From the NCBI GenBank assembly GCA_003148945.1, contig QGGY01000018.1:58437-122436 (forward strand): 64,000 bases of DNA, read 5' to 3'. The notes below the pieces were generated by a model, which saw only the letters and a program-made list of their open reading frames with translations, did not search any database and was not told where the DNA came from. Shown here one piece after another: positions 1 to 9,099 of the stretch. How positions within the stretch are numbered: position 1 is the first letter of the stretch; the number at the start of each line of letters is the position of its first letter. This stretch comes from Murimonas intestini. Its GTDB lineage: Bacteria > Bacillota > Clostridia > Lachnospirales > Lachnospiraceae. Both the position numbers and the translations under genes were made by a program.

Positions 1-534
1 AACGTGCTGATATCAGGAACATATGATGACCAGCTGGCACTGTGGGCACAGGGCAAAACAGCTTTCATCACACAGGGAAACTGGATTGACCCTTCCCTCG
101 ACACATATAATGCAACATTTGCCTGCGGGATCGCCCCGGCAGCATTCTCTGCAGAAGAGACAACAGGTATCCTTGCAGATGCTCCTGCAGTGTGGGGAAT
201 CTATAAAGACAGTGACAAGATTGACGCATGTAAGAAGTTTTTAGAGGCACTGGCAACAACTGAAGAAGGGCAGCAGGCGCTTGTAATTGACTGTGGTATG
301 GTATCACCGTTTAAATCCTGCAAACTGGAGCCGACTACTCCTCTGGCAGCCAGCATGATCCCTTATATTAAAGATGGCAATACTTATGCATGGGATTGGC
401 TGATGCAGCCGGAAGGTATTGCACAGAACGCTACAGGTGCGGTATTCGAGCTTTATGCGAAGGACCAGCTCGACAAAGAAGGGTTTGTAGATATGATGGA
501 GTCCACTATAGCAGACTATGCGGCACAGCAATAA
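1..534 (+). CDS. Sugar ABC transporter substrate-binding protein, C-terminal part
   Basis: The reading frame is open at the window edge, so only about the last 177 residues of an extracellular solute-binding protein (family 1, MalE-like) are present. The visible part has the alternating helix-rich C-lobe layout of these lipoproteins, for example a TQGNW segment and a KKFLEALAT helix, and a tail rich in Asp and Tyr. It would bind an oligosaccharide outside the membrane and deliver it to the two permeases that follow. The next gene starts 70 bases downstream in the same direction, and the alpha-glucosidase later in the operon suggests an alpha-glucoside ligand. The family assignment rests mainly on context plus general sequence character. 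Confidence 0.85.
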   Translation, partial: NVLISGTYDDQLALWAQGKTAFITQGNWIDPSLDTYNATFACGIAPAAFSAEETTGILADAPAVWGIYKDSDKIDACKKFLEALATTEEGQQALVIDCGMVSPFKSCKLEPTTPLAASMIPYIKDGNTYAWDWLMQPEGIAQNATGAVFELYAKDQLDKEGFVDMMESTIADYAAQQ

Positions 535-603
535 GCTGTGCTGCAATCCCGGGCAGTTACAATAAGCCAGTTACAATAAGCGTCAGAGAGAGGAGATAGC
601 AGC

Positions 604-1644
604 GTGAACAGCAGTGCGAAAAAGACCATTTCATTGATTGCCCTGATTGTCGGAATAGCGGCCATGGCAGTTGCCCTGTATCTGGACTTCACAGGAAGCC
701 AGAATGCATACAGGGGAGGTATTCTGATCGTTGGAGCAGTCCTGGTGCTCTTTGGAATCTATTATTATCCGACAAAGAAGCACCGCAAAATTATTAATTT
801 TATCTTTTTATTCCCGTTAGTCTTCGCATTTGGGGTTACAGTCCTTGTCCCTTTCATCTGTGGTATCTTCTACTCACTCACAGACTGGGACGGAGTCAAG
901 ATGACACAGTTTGTGGGGCTTGGAAATTACATAAAGATGTTTCAGTCAAAAGACTATTTATATTCCTTTGTGATAACCTTTATTTTTACAGTTATTAACA
1001 TGATATCAGTAAATATAGTGGCGTTTGCTCTGGCGCTGCTGTGTACATCAAGGGTAAAGGGCAGAAACTTTTACCGTGCTGCGTTTTTCGTGCCGAACCT
1101 GATCGGCGGCATTGTACTGGGCTATGTATGGCAGTTTATCTTTAATAAGGTATTTACTTCCGTTATCGCAGGAAGTGTATCCATGCTGACAGATCCGAAC
1201 CAGGCTCTTGCAGCCATCCTTATCGTGAGCACATGGCAGTATGCTGGCTATATTATGATGATCTATGTGACAGGGCTTCAGGGTGTGCCCAAGGATGTAC
1301 TGGAAGCTTCCTCAGTGGATGGGGCAAATGCCTGGACGACACTTAGAAGGATAAAAATGCCTATGATCGCAAATACTTTTACGGTATGTATCTTTTTGAC
1401 ACTGGTCAATTCTTTTAAACAGTATGACTTAAACCTTGCACTTACCAATGGCGCTCCAAGCCGGATATTAGCCGGAAAGGCCGTACAGTCAACGGAACTG
1501 CTGGCCCTGAATATAGTTAACACAGCAATCAGCAAGAACCAGTATGCGCTGGGCCAGACAAAGGCGGTAGTATTCTTTATCATACTGGCTATCGTTTCAC
1601 TGACACAGGTATCGATCAGTAAGAAAAAGGAGGTTGAGATGTAA
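604..1644 (+). CDS. Sugar ABC transporter permease (MalF type)
   Basis: A 346-aa inner-membrane permease of a carbohydrate uptake ABC transporter (CUT1). The cytoplasmic EAA loop that contacts the ATPase is visible around residues 233-253 (EASSVDGANAW followed by a basic stretch and KMPMI). The N-terminus carries two additional hydrophobic segments (about residues 10-28 and 38-55) before the usual permease core, so it is longer than the roughly 290-300 residues typical of the family. It uses a GTG start preceded by GAGAGGAG. Its stop overlaps the next permease start by one base (TAATG), indicating translational coupling. No ATPase gene is present nearby; these systems commonly share a MsmK-type ATPase encoded elsewhere. 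Confidence 0.93.
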   Translation: MNSSAKKTISLIALIVGIAAMAVALYLDFTGSQNAYRGGILIVGAVLVLFGIYYYPTKKHRKIINFIFLFPLVFAFGVTVLVPFICGIFYSLTDWDGVKMTQFVGLGNYIKMFQSKDYLYSFVITFIFTVINMISVNIVAFALALLCTSRVKGRNFYRAAFFVPNLIGGIVLGYVWQFIFNKVFTSVIAGSVSMLTDPNQALAAILIVSTWQYAGYIMMIYVTGLQGVPKDVLEASSVDGANAWTTLRRIKMPMIANTFTVCIFLTLVNSFKQYDLNLALTNGAPSRILAGKAVQSTELLALNIVNTAISKNQYALGQTKAVVFFIILAIVSLTQVSISKKKEVEM

Positions 1645-2501
1645 TGAAAGCACAAAAAATGAGAACAAGGGCTGCAGAAGTTGTGGCTATTCTCCTGACA
1701 CTTGTCATGCTCTCTCCGTTCTTTTTGGTAATAATAAATGCGGCCAAAAAGAGCGCAGACATTGTTATCAGCCCGGTATCGCTGCCGTCAGAGTGGTCAC
1801 AGCTGTTTACTAATTTTAGTAATGTCATTAACAACCAGAGTTTTAATTACTGGAATTCCTTTTTCAGTTCGCTATTGATTACGGTAGTATCCCTGGCGCT
1901 GCTCACTGTATTTTCCAGTATGGCAGCCTGGGTGCTGGTCAGAAATAAGACAAAATGGTCATCTTTTATTTTCATGATATTTGTATCGGCCATGGTTATC
2001 CCATTCCAGGTAGTCATGCTGCCTCTCCTCTCCACATTTAAGAACTTGTCCAGTTTTCTGGGAATCAGTATGCTGCAGAGCTATAAGGGTGTCATCTTCG
2101 CCTATCTGGGATTCGGGGGGTCTATGTCAGTATTTATCCTTCATGGGTTCATAAAGGGGATCCCGTATGAACTGGAGGAAGCGGCATGGATTGACGGGTG
2201 TAGCCCGGAAAAGACATTTTTTAAAGTAGTATTTCCGCTTCTGAAGCCAATACAGGTAACAGTGCTGATACTGAACGGTATCTGGATCTGGAACGACTAT
2301 CTGCTCCCATCCCTGATGCTGGGGCTGAATGGTAAGATTAAGACACTTCCTGTAGCGGTGAGCAGCTTTGTAGGTTCCTATGTAAAGCAATGGGATCTGA
2401 TACTTTCAGCAGCATTTCTGGCTATGGTGCCAGTCATTATCCTGTTTATCTTTGCCCAGAAGCAGATCATGCAGGGAATGGTAGAAGGAGCTATTAAGTA
2501 A
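1644..2501 (+). CDS. Sugar ABC transporter permease (MalG type)
   Basis: A 285-aa permease, partner of the preceding one, with about six membrane segments and a near-canonical EAA loop (EEAAWIDGCSPEKTF, about residues 178-192) followed by a FPLLKP turn typical of MalG-like proteins. The start overlaps the previous stop and the next gene begins 12 bases downstream after an AAAGGAG ribosome site, so the three transporter genes and the alpha-glucosidase form one operon. It would form the translocation pore as a heterodimer with the upstream permease. Confidence 0.94.
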   Translation: MKAQKMRTRAAEVVAILLTLVMLSPFFLVIINAAKKSADIVISPVSLPSEWSQLFTNFSNVINNQSFNYWNSFFSSLLITVVSLALLTVFSSMAAWVLVRNKTKWSSFIFMIFVSAMVIPFQVVMLPLLSTFKNLSSFLGISMLQSYKGVIFAYLGFGGSMSVFILHGFIKGIPYELEEAAWIDGCSPEKTFFKVVFPLLKPIQVTVLILNGIWIWNDYLLPSLMLGLNGKIKTLPVAVSSFVGSYVKQWDLILSAAFLAMVPVIILFIFAQKQIMQGMVEGAIK

Positions 2502-2512
2502 AGGAGAAAAAT

Positions 2513-4186
2513 ATGCAGGAGAATTGGTGGAAGAACGCGGTCGTATACCAGATATATCCCCGCAGCTTCATGGACAGCAACAATGACGGCATTGGTGATC
2601 TTAAAGGAATCACACAAAAGCTGGATTATTTAAAGGAACTTGGCGTTGATATCATCTGGCTCTCACCAGTCTATAAATCGCCTAATTGTGACAATGGGTA
2701 TGATATCAGCGATTACCAGGATATCATGGACGACTTTGGGACTATGGCTGACTTTGATGAAATGCTGGATGAAGCACATAAACGGGGCCTGAAAATCATG
2801 ATGGACCTGGTAGTCAACCACACCTCTGATGAACATCCGTGGTTCATCGAGAGTGCAAGATCAAAAGACAATCCCTACAGTGATTATTATATCTGGAGGG
2901 ATGGAAAAGAAGGAAAGGAGCCGACAAACTGGGAAGCCAGCTTCGGAGGTTCCGCATGGGAGTACTGCGCAGCGAGAGACCAATATTATTTACACGCATT
3001 TGCGGTAAAACAGCCGGATCTGAACTGGGATAATCCAAAGGTCCGCCAGGAAGTATTTCAGATGATGGACTGGTGGTGCCAAAAGGGGATTGACGGTTTC
3101 AGGATGGATGTGATCAGCATGATATCAAAGCCTGAAGTTTTTGAGGACGGTCATGTGAGAGAGGGGCACCAGTATGCGGAGATCGGACCTATCATTACAC
3201 ATGGGCCTCACGAGCATGAATATCTGAAAGAGATGAACAGAGAGGTATTATCCAGATACCCTCTTGCCACTGTAGGTGAAACAGCATGCGTGACTGTTGA
3301 GGAGGCTAAGAAGTATGCGGGTTTTGATGAGCATGAGCTGAATATGGTTTTCCAGTTTGAGCATATGGATCTGGATTTTGGAAGCTACGGGAAATGGAAT
3401 AACAGACCGCCCAGACTGACACAGCTTAAAGAAGTACTCAGCAAGTGGCAGACGCAGCTTCACGGAAAAGCGTGGAACAGTTTATACTGGGACAATCATG
3501 ACCAGCCCAGGGTAGTGTCACGGTTTGGAAATGATAAGGAATTCAGGGCTGAGTCAGCCAAGATGCTGGCAATCTGCCTGCATATGATGCAGGGTACGCC
3601 CTATATCTACCAGGGTGAGGAGCTTGGCATGACAAATGCAGGATTCACCTCAATTGACCAGTACAGGGATATAGAGAGCATCAATGCGTACCACGAGATA
3701 GTGGAGGGAGGGATTGCAGGAGAAGATTATATGATGGAATGCCTGCGCTTTAAAAGCAGGGATAATGCAAGAACGCCGATGCAGTGGGACAGCAGCGTAA
3801 ATGCAGGCTTTACAGAGGGCACGCCCTGGATAGAGGTAAATCCCAATTATACCGGCATTAACGCCCGGGCGGCGCTGGCAGATAAGGATTCCATCTTTTA
3901 TTATTATAAGAAGCTCATCGGGCTGCGCAAGGAGTACCAGATCATCACAGAAGGCAGCTATGAACTGCTTCTTCCGGACAGTGAGGAGCTTTATGTGTAT
4001 ACTCGCACATACGGAGATGAGAAGCTGCTGACAGTCTGCAACTTTACCGGGGATATTCAGAAATTTGAAGTGCCTGGAGGATTTGAGAAGAGCAGATGCC
4101 TGATCGGAAATTATTCAAGAGATGTTTATAAGGGTCAGATCGAACTGAAACCCTATGAGGCTTTTGTACTGTATAAGTGTAGATAG
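2513..4186 (+). CDS. GH13 alpha-glucosidase (oligo-1,6-glucosidase type)
   Basis: A 557-aa cytoplasmic glycoside hydrolase of family 13, with no signal peptide. Conserved regions are visible in order: DLVVNH near residue 100, GFRMDVI with the predicted nucleophile Asp199, VGETA with acid/base Glu256, and NHDQPR with the transition-state Asp330. The length and QPDLNWDNP segment fit the oligo-1,6-glucosidase/sucrose-isomaltose hydrolase group. It would cleave imported alpha-1,4/1,6-linked disaccharides or short oligosaccharides brought in by the preceding ABC importer. The exact substrate (isomaltose, maltose, sucrose, trehalulose) cannot be read from sequence alone. Confidence 0.94.
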   Translation: MQENWWKNAVVYQIYPRSFMDSNNDGIGDLKGITQKLDYLKELGVDIIWLSPVYKSPNCDNGYDISDYQDIMDDFGTMADFDEMLDEAHKRGLKIMMDLVVNHTSDEHPWFIESARSKDNPYSDYYIWRDGKEGKEPTNWEASFGGSAWEYCAARDQYYLHAFAVKQPDLNWDNPKVRQEVFQMMDWWCQKGIDGFRMDVISMISKPEVFEDGHVREGHQYAEIGPIITHGPHEHEYLKEMNREVLSRYPLATVGETACVTVEEAKKYAGFDEHELNMVFQFEHMDLDFGSYGKWNNRPPRLTQLKEVLSKWQTQLHGKAWNSLYWDNHDQPRVVSRFGNDKEFRAESAKMLAICLHMMQGTPYIYQGEELGMTNAGFTSIDQYRDIESINAYHEIVEGGIAGEDYMMECLRFKSRDNARTPMQWDSSVNAGFTEGTPWIEVNPNYTGINARAALADKDSIFYYYKKLIGLRKEYQIITEGSYELLLPDSEELYVYTRTYGDEKLLTVCNFTGDIQKFEVPGGFEKSRCLIGNYSRDVYKGQIELKPYEAFVLYKCR

Positions 4187-4196
4187 TAACAAAAAA

Positions 4197-4256
4197 AGCG
4201 CTTCACGGTTCCTGCCGCATTGATGGCAGGAGCTGGAAGCGCTTTGCTGTTTTTTT
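4197..4256. terminator. Bidirectional intrinsic terminator
   Basis: AGCGCTTC (4197-4204) pairs with GAAGCGCT (4236-4243), and inside it CCTGCC (4211-4216) pairs with GGCAGG (4225-4230). A run of T follows at 4250-4256 and a run of A precedes the stem at 4191-4197. It therefore ends the sugar operon and can also end mecA arriving from the other side. Confidence 0.9.
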
Positions 4257-4275
4257 CTAACAATATATCTAAGTC

Positions 4276-5046
4276 TCAGACATCTGACAATTTCTGAAGT
4301 GCGGCGTATTCCACCAGGCATTCCATATGCTCTCTGTAAAAGGCCTGGGTAGCAGGTGTATATTTGATGCTGCTGCCGTATTCAGATAAAATATTGCAGA
4401 CCTTGTTAAATTCCTCTGGTGTATGGTCTGATTTGCTTATGATCAGATGGTATTCCCTTGTCGCAGGATTCTTATAAAGAGAATTCATGCCGTGATAGAC
4501 AGGCCCCAGTACATGAGATGCACGGATCACACAGTCCAGATCCGGGAAAGCATACAGCTTTGTGAGGTTAAAAGAAGCCTCATCAGCGCTTATATCTGCT
4601 TCCTCCTCTTCTTCGGGCTGGCTCTCTGTCTTTGTAGACTTGGCCAGGGCTGCACTCTTCTTAGCTTCACGGATTTTATTAAAAAGCCCTAAAATATCAT
4701 CCGCTCCTTCTGGTTTAGGGGGAGCGGCAGAACTGCCGGGCAGCTCTTCGCCAGACTGACTGGGTGCAAATTTAGCAAATCTTGTATCCAGTTCTTCAGG
4801 GTCTTCTACTTTAGTTATGATCAGGATGATAGAATCTGCAGAAATAGGAATTGCCTCAATCATAAGCGGGATATCATTTGCCTCAAAGCCGCATTCATAA
4901 GCAGCCTGCTGCATCATGTCGCGAAACAGAGATTTTGCCTTATCAGTTCCATAGGCCAATTCACTCAACTTGAGATCGCGGCTTGACAGATCTTCTCTTG
5001 TTAGCGTACAGCGTATCTGATTATCGTTGATTTTCTCTATTTTCAT
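4276..5046 (-). CDS. mecA: Adaptor protein MecA
   Basis: A 256-aa protein with the MecA layout: an N-terminal target-binding domain opening with MKIEKINDNQIRCTLT, an acidic low-complexity linker (about residues 105-150, with a run of Glu), and a C-terminal ClpC-binding domain (about 155-245) containing the FPDLDCVIRAS motif. MecA delivers substrates to the ClpC/ClpP protease and activates ClpC hexamer assembly. The start has an AGGAAGTG site upstream. It stands alone, between the sugar operon on the opposite strand and the TetR gene. Confidence 0.93.
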   Translation of the reverse strand: MKIEKINDNQIRCTLTREDLSSRDLKLSELAYGTDKAKSLFRDMMQQAAYECGFEANDIPLMIEAIPISADSIILIITKVEDPEELDTRFAKFAPSQSGEELPGSSAAPPKPEGADDILGLFNKIREAKKSAALAKSTKTESQPEEEEEADISADEASFNLTKLYAFPDLDCVIRASHVLGPVYHGMNSLYKNPATREYHLIISKSDHTPEEFNKVCNILSEYGSSIKYTPATQAFYREHMECLVEYAALQKLSDV

Positions 5047-5071
5047 AATATCACTTCCTATCTATATTTAT

Positions 5072-5100
5072 ATTATATACTGCTTTGAATAAATATGTAA
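5072..5100 (-). promoter_or_regulatory. Promoter of mecA
   Basis: On the minus strand a -35 TTACAT (5100-5095) and a perfect -10 TATAAT (5077-5072) are separated by 17 bases, about 25 bases upstream of the mecA start. Confidence 0.7.
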
Positions 5101-5208
5101 AGTAATTAACTGGTTTCTTTAGATTTCTTTAATAGAAAATTTCTGGAATCGGCCAAACAGCCGTATTTATATAGTTGATGCATAGTATATACATAGAAAA
5201 GCCTGTTG

Positions 5209-5796
5209 TCAAGAGGACATATCAAGAAATCCCACGCCTGTGAGCATGATCTGCTCTGCCATACGAGCGATCTCCAGAGGAGCTCCATCCATGCCGTCTT
5301 CCATCCACCTTCTGAGCAGGCCGATACATCCTGCACTGACAAAAGAATAAAAGTATTCGATACTGCGCGGTGAAGCTTCTTTAAAATACGAGGAATATGA
5401 CTTCAGGCAGGCCTGTTTCCCCAATGCCAGAAGGCGGGCCACAAACTGTTTGTCACAGTAATTTCCCAGCATGATAGTGCACATATCTGAATTGTCTTTA
5501 AGACACTGGAAGACTTCGGTGCAGATTGCCACAAGAGTGGTTGGTGATCCGGAGTTGTCAGCCAGGCTTAAGAGAGCAGCGTCAATCTCTGACACCATGG
5601 CTTCCTCTATCTCTCCCAGAAGCTCATAAATATCCTGATAGTGAGTGTAGAAAGTACCCCGGTTAATACCGGCAAGGGCACACAGTTCTTTTACGGTTAT
5701 ACTCTCAATAGGTTTCTCTGATAACAGTGAAGTAAAAGCTTTTCTAATAAGTAGTTTTGTGACTCTTACCCTGTGGTCATTTTCTAAATTTTTCAT
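5209..5796 (-). CDS. TetR/AcrR family transcriptional regulator
   Basis: A 195-aa regulator. The N-terminal helix-turn-helix spans about residues 10-55 (ITVKELCALAGINRGTFYTHY). The C-terminal domain resembles the TetR_C group found in dhaS-type regulators. The ATG at 5796 was chosen because an AAGGAG site lies just upstream and the DNA-binding domain begins there; an upstream in-frame ATG at 5934 would add 46 residues that read through the promoter region. The gene is divergent from the SDR gene at 5962, the usual arrangement for a regulator and its target, and half-site repeats in the intergenic region suggest autoregulation. Confidence 0.88.
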   Translation of the reverse strand: MKNLENDHRVRVTKLLIRKAFTSLLSEKPIESITVKELCALAGINRGTFYTHYQDIYELLGEIEEAMVSEIDAALLSLADNSGSPTTLVAICTEVFQCLKDNSDMCTIMLGNYCDKQFVARLLALGKQACLKSYSSYFKEASPRSIEYFYSFVSAGCIGLLRRWMEDGMDGAPLEIARMAEQIMLTGVGFLDMSS

Positions 5797-5811
5797 AAAA
5801 AGCGGCTCCTT

Positions 5812-5938
5812 TTGAACACATTTAAGAATTATGTTCAATAAATAACGGTTTTGAAAATTGTGCTGATTGTATTTTCCTGTTCTACTGTATATAATTATAA
5901 TACATGAAGAGAAAATAATCAACATAGTGTTCAATAAA
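5812..5938. promoter_or_regulatory. TetR/SDR divergent promoter with repeated half-sites
   Basis: A minus-strand promoter for the TetR gene has -35 TTGATT (5922-5917), a 17-base spacer and -10 TATAAT (5899-5894). The sequence TGTTCAATAAA occurs twice as a direct repeat (5832-5842 and 5928-5938), and TTGAACA at 5812-5818 is the inverted form. The 5928 copy abuts the -35 and the 5812/5832 pair lies in the leader just upstream of the ribosome site. These are plausible operators; binding is inferred. Confidence 0.55.
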
Positions 5939-5961
5939 ATCTTCGGGAGTGTGATATTGAT

Positions 5962-6948
5962 ATGAGAAAATTATATATTGTTACAGGCGCTAACGGGCAT
6001 CTGGGAAATACAATTATAAGAATGCTGAGAAAACGGGACGAGGAGGTAAGAGGACTGCTCCTTCCGTCAGAAGAGAGGAAGAATGAGCGGGGAGTGACAT
6101 ACATCAAGGGGGATGTGCGGGATAAAGAAACGCTGAGACCGCTGTTTGAAGGTGTGGGGAACCGGGAGATCCAGGTGATCCACACAGCAGGGATCATAGA
6201 TATTGCAGACCGTGTATCAGAGAGCATGTATCAGGTAAATGTTGGCGGCACGAAAAATATTGTGGAGCTCTGTCTTGAGTATCATGTGAAGAGACTTGTA
6301 TATGTAAGCTCAGTCCATGCCATACCGGAAAAAGAGGGCAATCAGGTCATCGAGGAGGTGCGGGAGTTTTCGCCTGAGAAGGTGGTTGGAGGATATGCCA
6401 AGACTAAGGCAGAGGCCACGGAAGCCGTCCTGGATGCGGTCAGTAGGGGGCTTGATGCTGTGGTGGTACAGCCTTCCGGGATACTGGGACCATATGATGT
6501 GTCAGGCAACCATCTTGTGCAGATGGTAGGCAGTTATATACACGGGCGCCTGCCTGCGTGTGTAAAGGGCGGATATGACTTTGTGGATGTGAGAGATGTG
6601 GCCAGGGGAACTCTGGCGGCAGCACAGAAGGGGCGGAAGGGAGAGTGCTATATCCTGTCCAACAGGCATTATGAGATAAAGGATGTGCTGGGGATGATCA
6701 AGGGTATAAAGGGCGGCAAAAAGATCCCTACCCTTCCCATGTGGATGGCGAAAGCTTTTACTCCCCTGCTTGAAGGATATGCAAAGTTGAAGAAGCAGAG
6801 ACCTTTGTACACCAGGTATTCTCTGTATACTCTTTCAAGCAACGGGAATTTTTCCCACGATAAAGCCACAAAGGAATTGGGGTATTATCCCAGGGATCTG
6901 TATAAGACTTTAAAGGATACCATACGCTGGCTGACCAGGAAACGATAA
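5962..6948 (+). CDS. NAD(P)-dependent epimerase/dehydratase (extended SDR)
   Basis: A 328-aa extended short-chain dehydrogenase/reductase. The N-terminal Rossmann motif TGANGHLG (about residues 8-15) binds NAD(P), GDVRD follows at about 50, and the catalytic YxxxK appears as YAKTK at about residue 140 with an upstream SS pair (YVSSVHA). The substrate pocket resembles dihydroflavonol-4-reductase or sugar-epimerase relatives, so the substrate is not predictable. It is divergent from the TetR regulator, which probably controls it. Confidence 0.88.
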   Translation: MRKLYIVTGANGHLGNTIIRMLRKRDEEVRGLLLPSEERKNERGVTYIKGDVRDKETLRPLFEGVGNREIQVIHTAGIIDIADRVSESMYQVNVGGTKNIVELCLEYHVKRLVYVSSVHAIPEKEGNQVIEEVREFSPEKVVGGYAKTKAEATEAVLDAVSRGLDAVVVQPSGILGPYDVSGNHLVQMVGSYIHGRLPACVKGGYDFVDVRDVARGTLAAAQKGRKGECYILSNRHYEIKDVLGMIKGIKGGKKIPTLPMWMAKAFTPLLEGYAKLKKQRPLYTRYSLYTLSSNGNFSHDKATKELGYYPRDLYKTLKDTIRWLTRKR

Positions 6949-7019
6949 CCCAAAATGCTTGTAAAACAAGATGCTATACGATATACTTAAGCCAGTATAA
7001 AGCAAAGGCGGATAATAGA

Positions 7020-8291
7020 ATGAGGCTAATGAACAGCGAGAATGTGGCAAATATTATGATGCGGGCCCTGGATTATGTAGACCCCCGGCTTATTGACCAC
7101 GGAGTGAGGACAGGTTATTGTGTGCTGCGCATGATGGAGGCAGACGGAGGCTATGATAAAGGCACGGTCAGGGATATGTGTATCATGTCGATCCTGCATG
7201 ACATTGGCGCTTATAAGACAGAAGAGATAAGCAATATGGTGCAGTTTGAGACAGGTGATGTTTGGGAGCATTCCGTTTATGGATATCTTTTTATCAAAAA
7301 TCTGTCTCCCATGCCGGAGTACGCCCCTGTTATTCTCCTGCACCATCTGGAATATCCGCGTCTTAAAGGTGTAGATTGTTCCGATGAGACTAAGAAAAAG
7401 GCTCAGATCCTCAGTCTGGCGGACAGAGCGGATGTCTACAGGCAAATGGGGCAGCAGCAGCCGGTTGAAGAGTATCTGAAGAGATATGTGGGGACAAAGT
7501 TTTCAAAAGAAGTCTATGACCTGTTCCTAAAGCAGCAGAAGCAGGAGAGAAATGAAAACGGCGGGAAGGACCGGCAGGAGCGGGAATGTTATCTGGACAG
7601 AGTGCTGGGGGCCATAAGGGAACAGCCTTTCAGCGATGAACAGATTGAGGGGTTTTTAAAAATGCTCATATTCAGTATTGACTTTAGGAGTGAGCACACA
7701 GTCATACATACGATAACCACAACTGCAATCAGTGTGGAAGCCGCCAGGCGGCTTAATGCGGGGGAAAGACTGACAGAGAAGATACGCCACGGAGCATTGC
7801 TGCACGATCTGGGAAAAATCGGAATACCCGTGGAGATCCTGGAGTTTCCCGGAAAGCTCAGCCCCCAGGCTATGAACTACATGAGGACGCATGTAGACCT
7901 GACTGAGAAGATTTTGGACGGCCAGGTAGATGATGAGGTGACACAGATAGCGCTGCGCCACCATGAAAAGCTGGATGGCTCAGGTTATCCGAAGGGCTGG
8001 AAGGAGGCAGACCTGTCATTGGCCCAGAGGATCGTAGCAGTGTCGGATATTGTGAGCGCCCTGACAGGGACAAGAAGCTATAAGGAGGCATATGATAAGG
8101 AGAGGACTCTTTCCATACTCCAACGGATGAAATGTGAAGGGCTTATCTGTCCATATACTGTGGACGTGCTGACAGAATCATTTGACGTTATCATGGAGGA
8201 GGTCAAAAGGCAGTGCCGTCCTATCCTTGATATATATACAGGCATGAAGACAGAATATAATGACATCATCGAAGTCTGCAGGAATTTGTGA
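7020..8291 (+). CDS. Tandem HD domain protein with C-terminal HD-GYP
   Basis: A 423-aa protein with two HD-superfamily phosphohydrolase modules. The first (about residues 20-150) has SILHDIGAYK and ILLHHLEYP. The second (about 225-400) is HD-GYP-like, with LLHDLGKIGIP and the long HHEKLDGSGYP motif. HD-GYP proteins hydrolyse cyclic di-GMP or related cyclic dinucleotides. No receiver or sensor domain is attached, so the first HD module takes the place of the usual N-terminal partner. The ATG follows AAAGGCGG. It is the first gene of a co-directional run reaching 10137. Confidence 0.88.
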   Translation: MRLMNSENVANIMMRALDYVDPRLIDHGVRTGYCVLRMMEADGGYDKGTVRDMCIMSILHDIGAYKTEEISNMVQFETGDVWEHSVYGYLFIKNLSPMPEYAPVILLHHLEYPRLKGVDCSDETKKKAQILSLADRADVYRQMGQQQPVEEYLKRYVGTKFSKEVYDLFLKQQKQERNENGGKDRQERECYLDRVLGAIREQPFSDEQIEGFLKMLIFSIDFRSEHTVIHTITTTAISVEAARRLNAGERLTEKIRHGALLHDLGKIGIPVEILEFPGKLSPQAMNYMRTHVDLTEKILDGQVDDEVTQIALRHHEKLDGSGYPKGWKEADLSLAQRIVAVSDIVSALTGTRSYKEAYDKERTLSILQRMKCEGLICPYTVDVLTESFDVIMEEVKRQCRPILDIYTGMKTEYNDIIEVCRNL

Positions 8292-8312
8292 CGAAGGGGA
8301 AATTTAGCCAGC

Positions 8313-9074
8313 ATGAAGATAATTATTTCACCAGCTAAAAAAATGAACATATGTGACGACATTCTGGAGATATCAGGGCTGCCGGACCTCATACAGGAGG
8401 CGGGGCAGCTCTGCAGCCGTTTAAAGGAGATGTCATATGAAGAGCTGAAGGCACTGTGGAAGTGCAATGATAAGATAGCCTCGCTGAATGAAGAGCGGGT
8501 GAGGAATATGGACCTGTACGGAAGGCTGTCGCCGGCGCTGCTGGCGTATGAGGGGATCCAGTACCAGTATATGGCTCCCCATGTATTTACGGACAGCCAG
8601 TGGGAATATGCGCAGAAGAACTTAAGGATACTCTCAGGTTTTTATGGCATACTTAAGCCCCGTGACGGGATCATACCCTACAGGCTGGAGATGCAGGCCA
8701 GGCTTTCAGTTGAGAATGAGAAGGATTTGTATAATTACTGGAAAGGAAAGATCGCGGAAAGGCTGATCGAGGATAAGGAGGAATCTGTCCTTAATCTGGC
8801 ATCAAAAGAATACAGCAGGGCTGTGGAGCCGTACATAGGAAAGAATACGCCGTTTGTGACATGTACCTTCGGTGAGATAGAAGACGGCAGGGTGAAGGTA
8901 AAGGGCACTCAGGCCAAGATGGCAAGAGGCGAGATGGTGCGTTGGTTGACAGAAAATCAAATTGGAGGTATAAAAGAGGTATCACGATTTGACGGGCTTG
9001 GATATTCTTTTAGGCCTGAGCTGTCTGATGAGGCAGAGCTGGTCTTTGTAAAGGAAACAGTCCGCAGTAAGTGA
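8313..9074 (+). CDS. yaaA: Peroxide stress protein YaaA
   Basis: A 253-aa member of the YaaA (DUF328/UPF0246) family. It opens with the family signature IIISPAKKM and contains FYGILKPRDGIIPYRLEM in the middle and FDGLGYSF near the C-terminus. In E. coli YaaA limits intracellular free iron and damage during hydrogen peroxide stress and binds DNA. The gene follows the HD-GYP gene by 21 bases and is followed at 25 bases by a NifX-like metal-binding protein, so an iron or oxidative-stress link is reasonable but inferred. Confidence 0.93.
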   Translation: MKIIISPAKKMNICDDILEISGLPDLIQEAGQLCSRLKEMSYEELKALWKCNDKIASLNEERVRNMDLYGRLSPALLAYEGIQYQYMAPHVFTDSQWEYAQKNLRILSGFYGILKPRDGIIPYRLEMQARLSVENEKDLYNYWKGKIAERLIEDKEESVLNLASKEYSRAVEPYIGKNTPFVTCTFGEIEDGRVKVKGTQAKMARGEMVRWLTENQIGGIKEVSRFDGLGYSFRPELSDEAELVFVKETVRSK

Positions 9075-9099
9075 AAAAGAACAGACGGAGGGGAAATCC

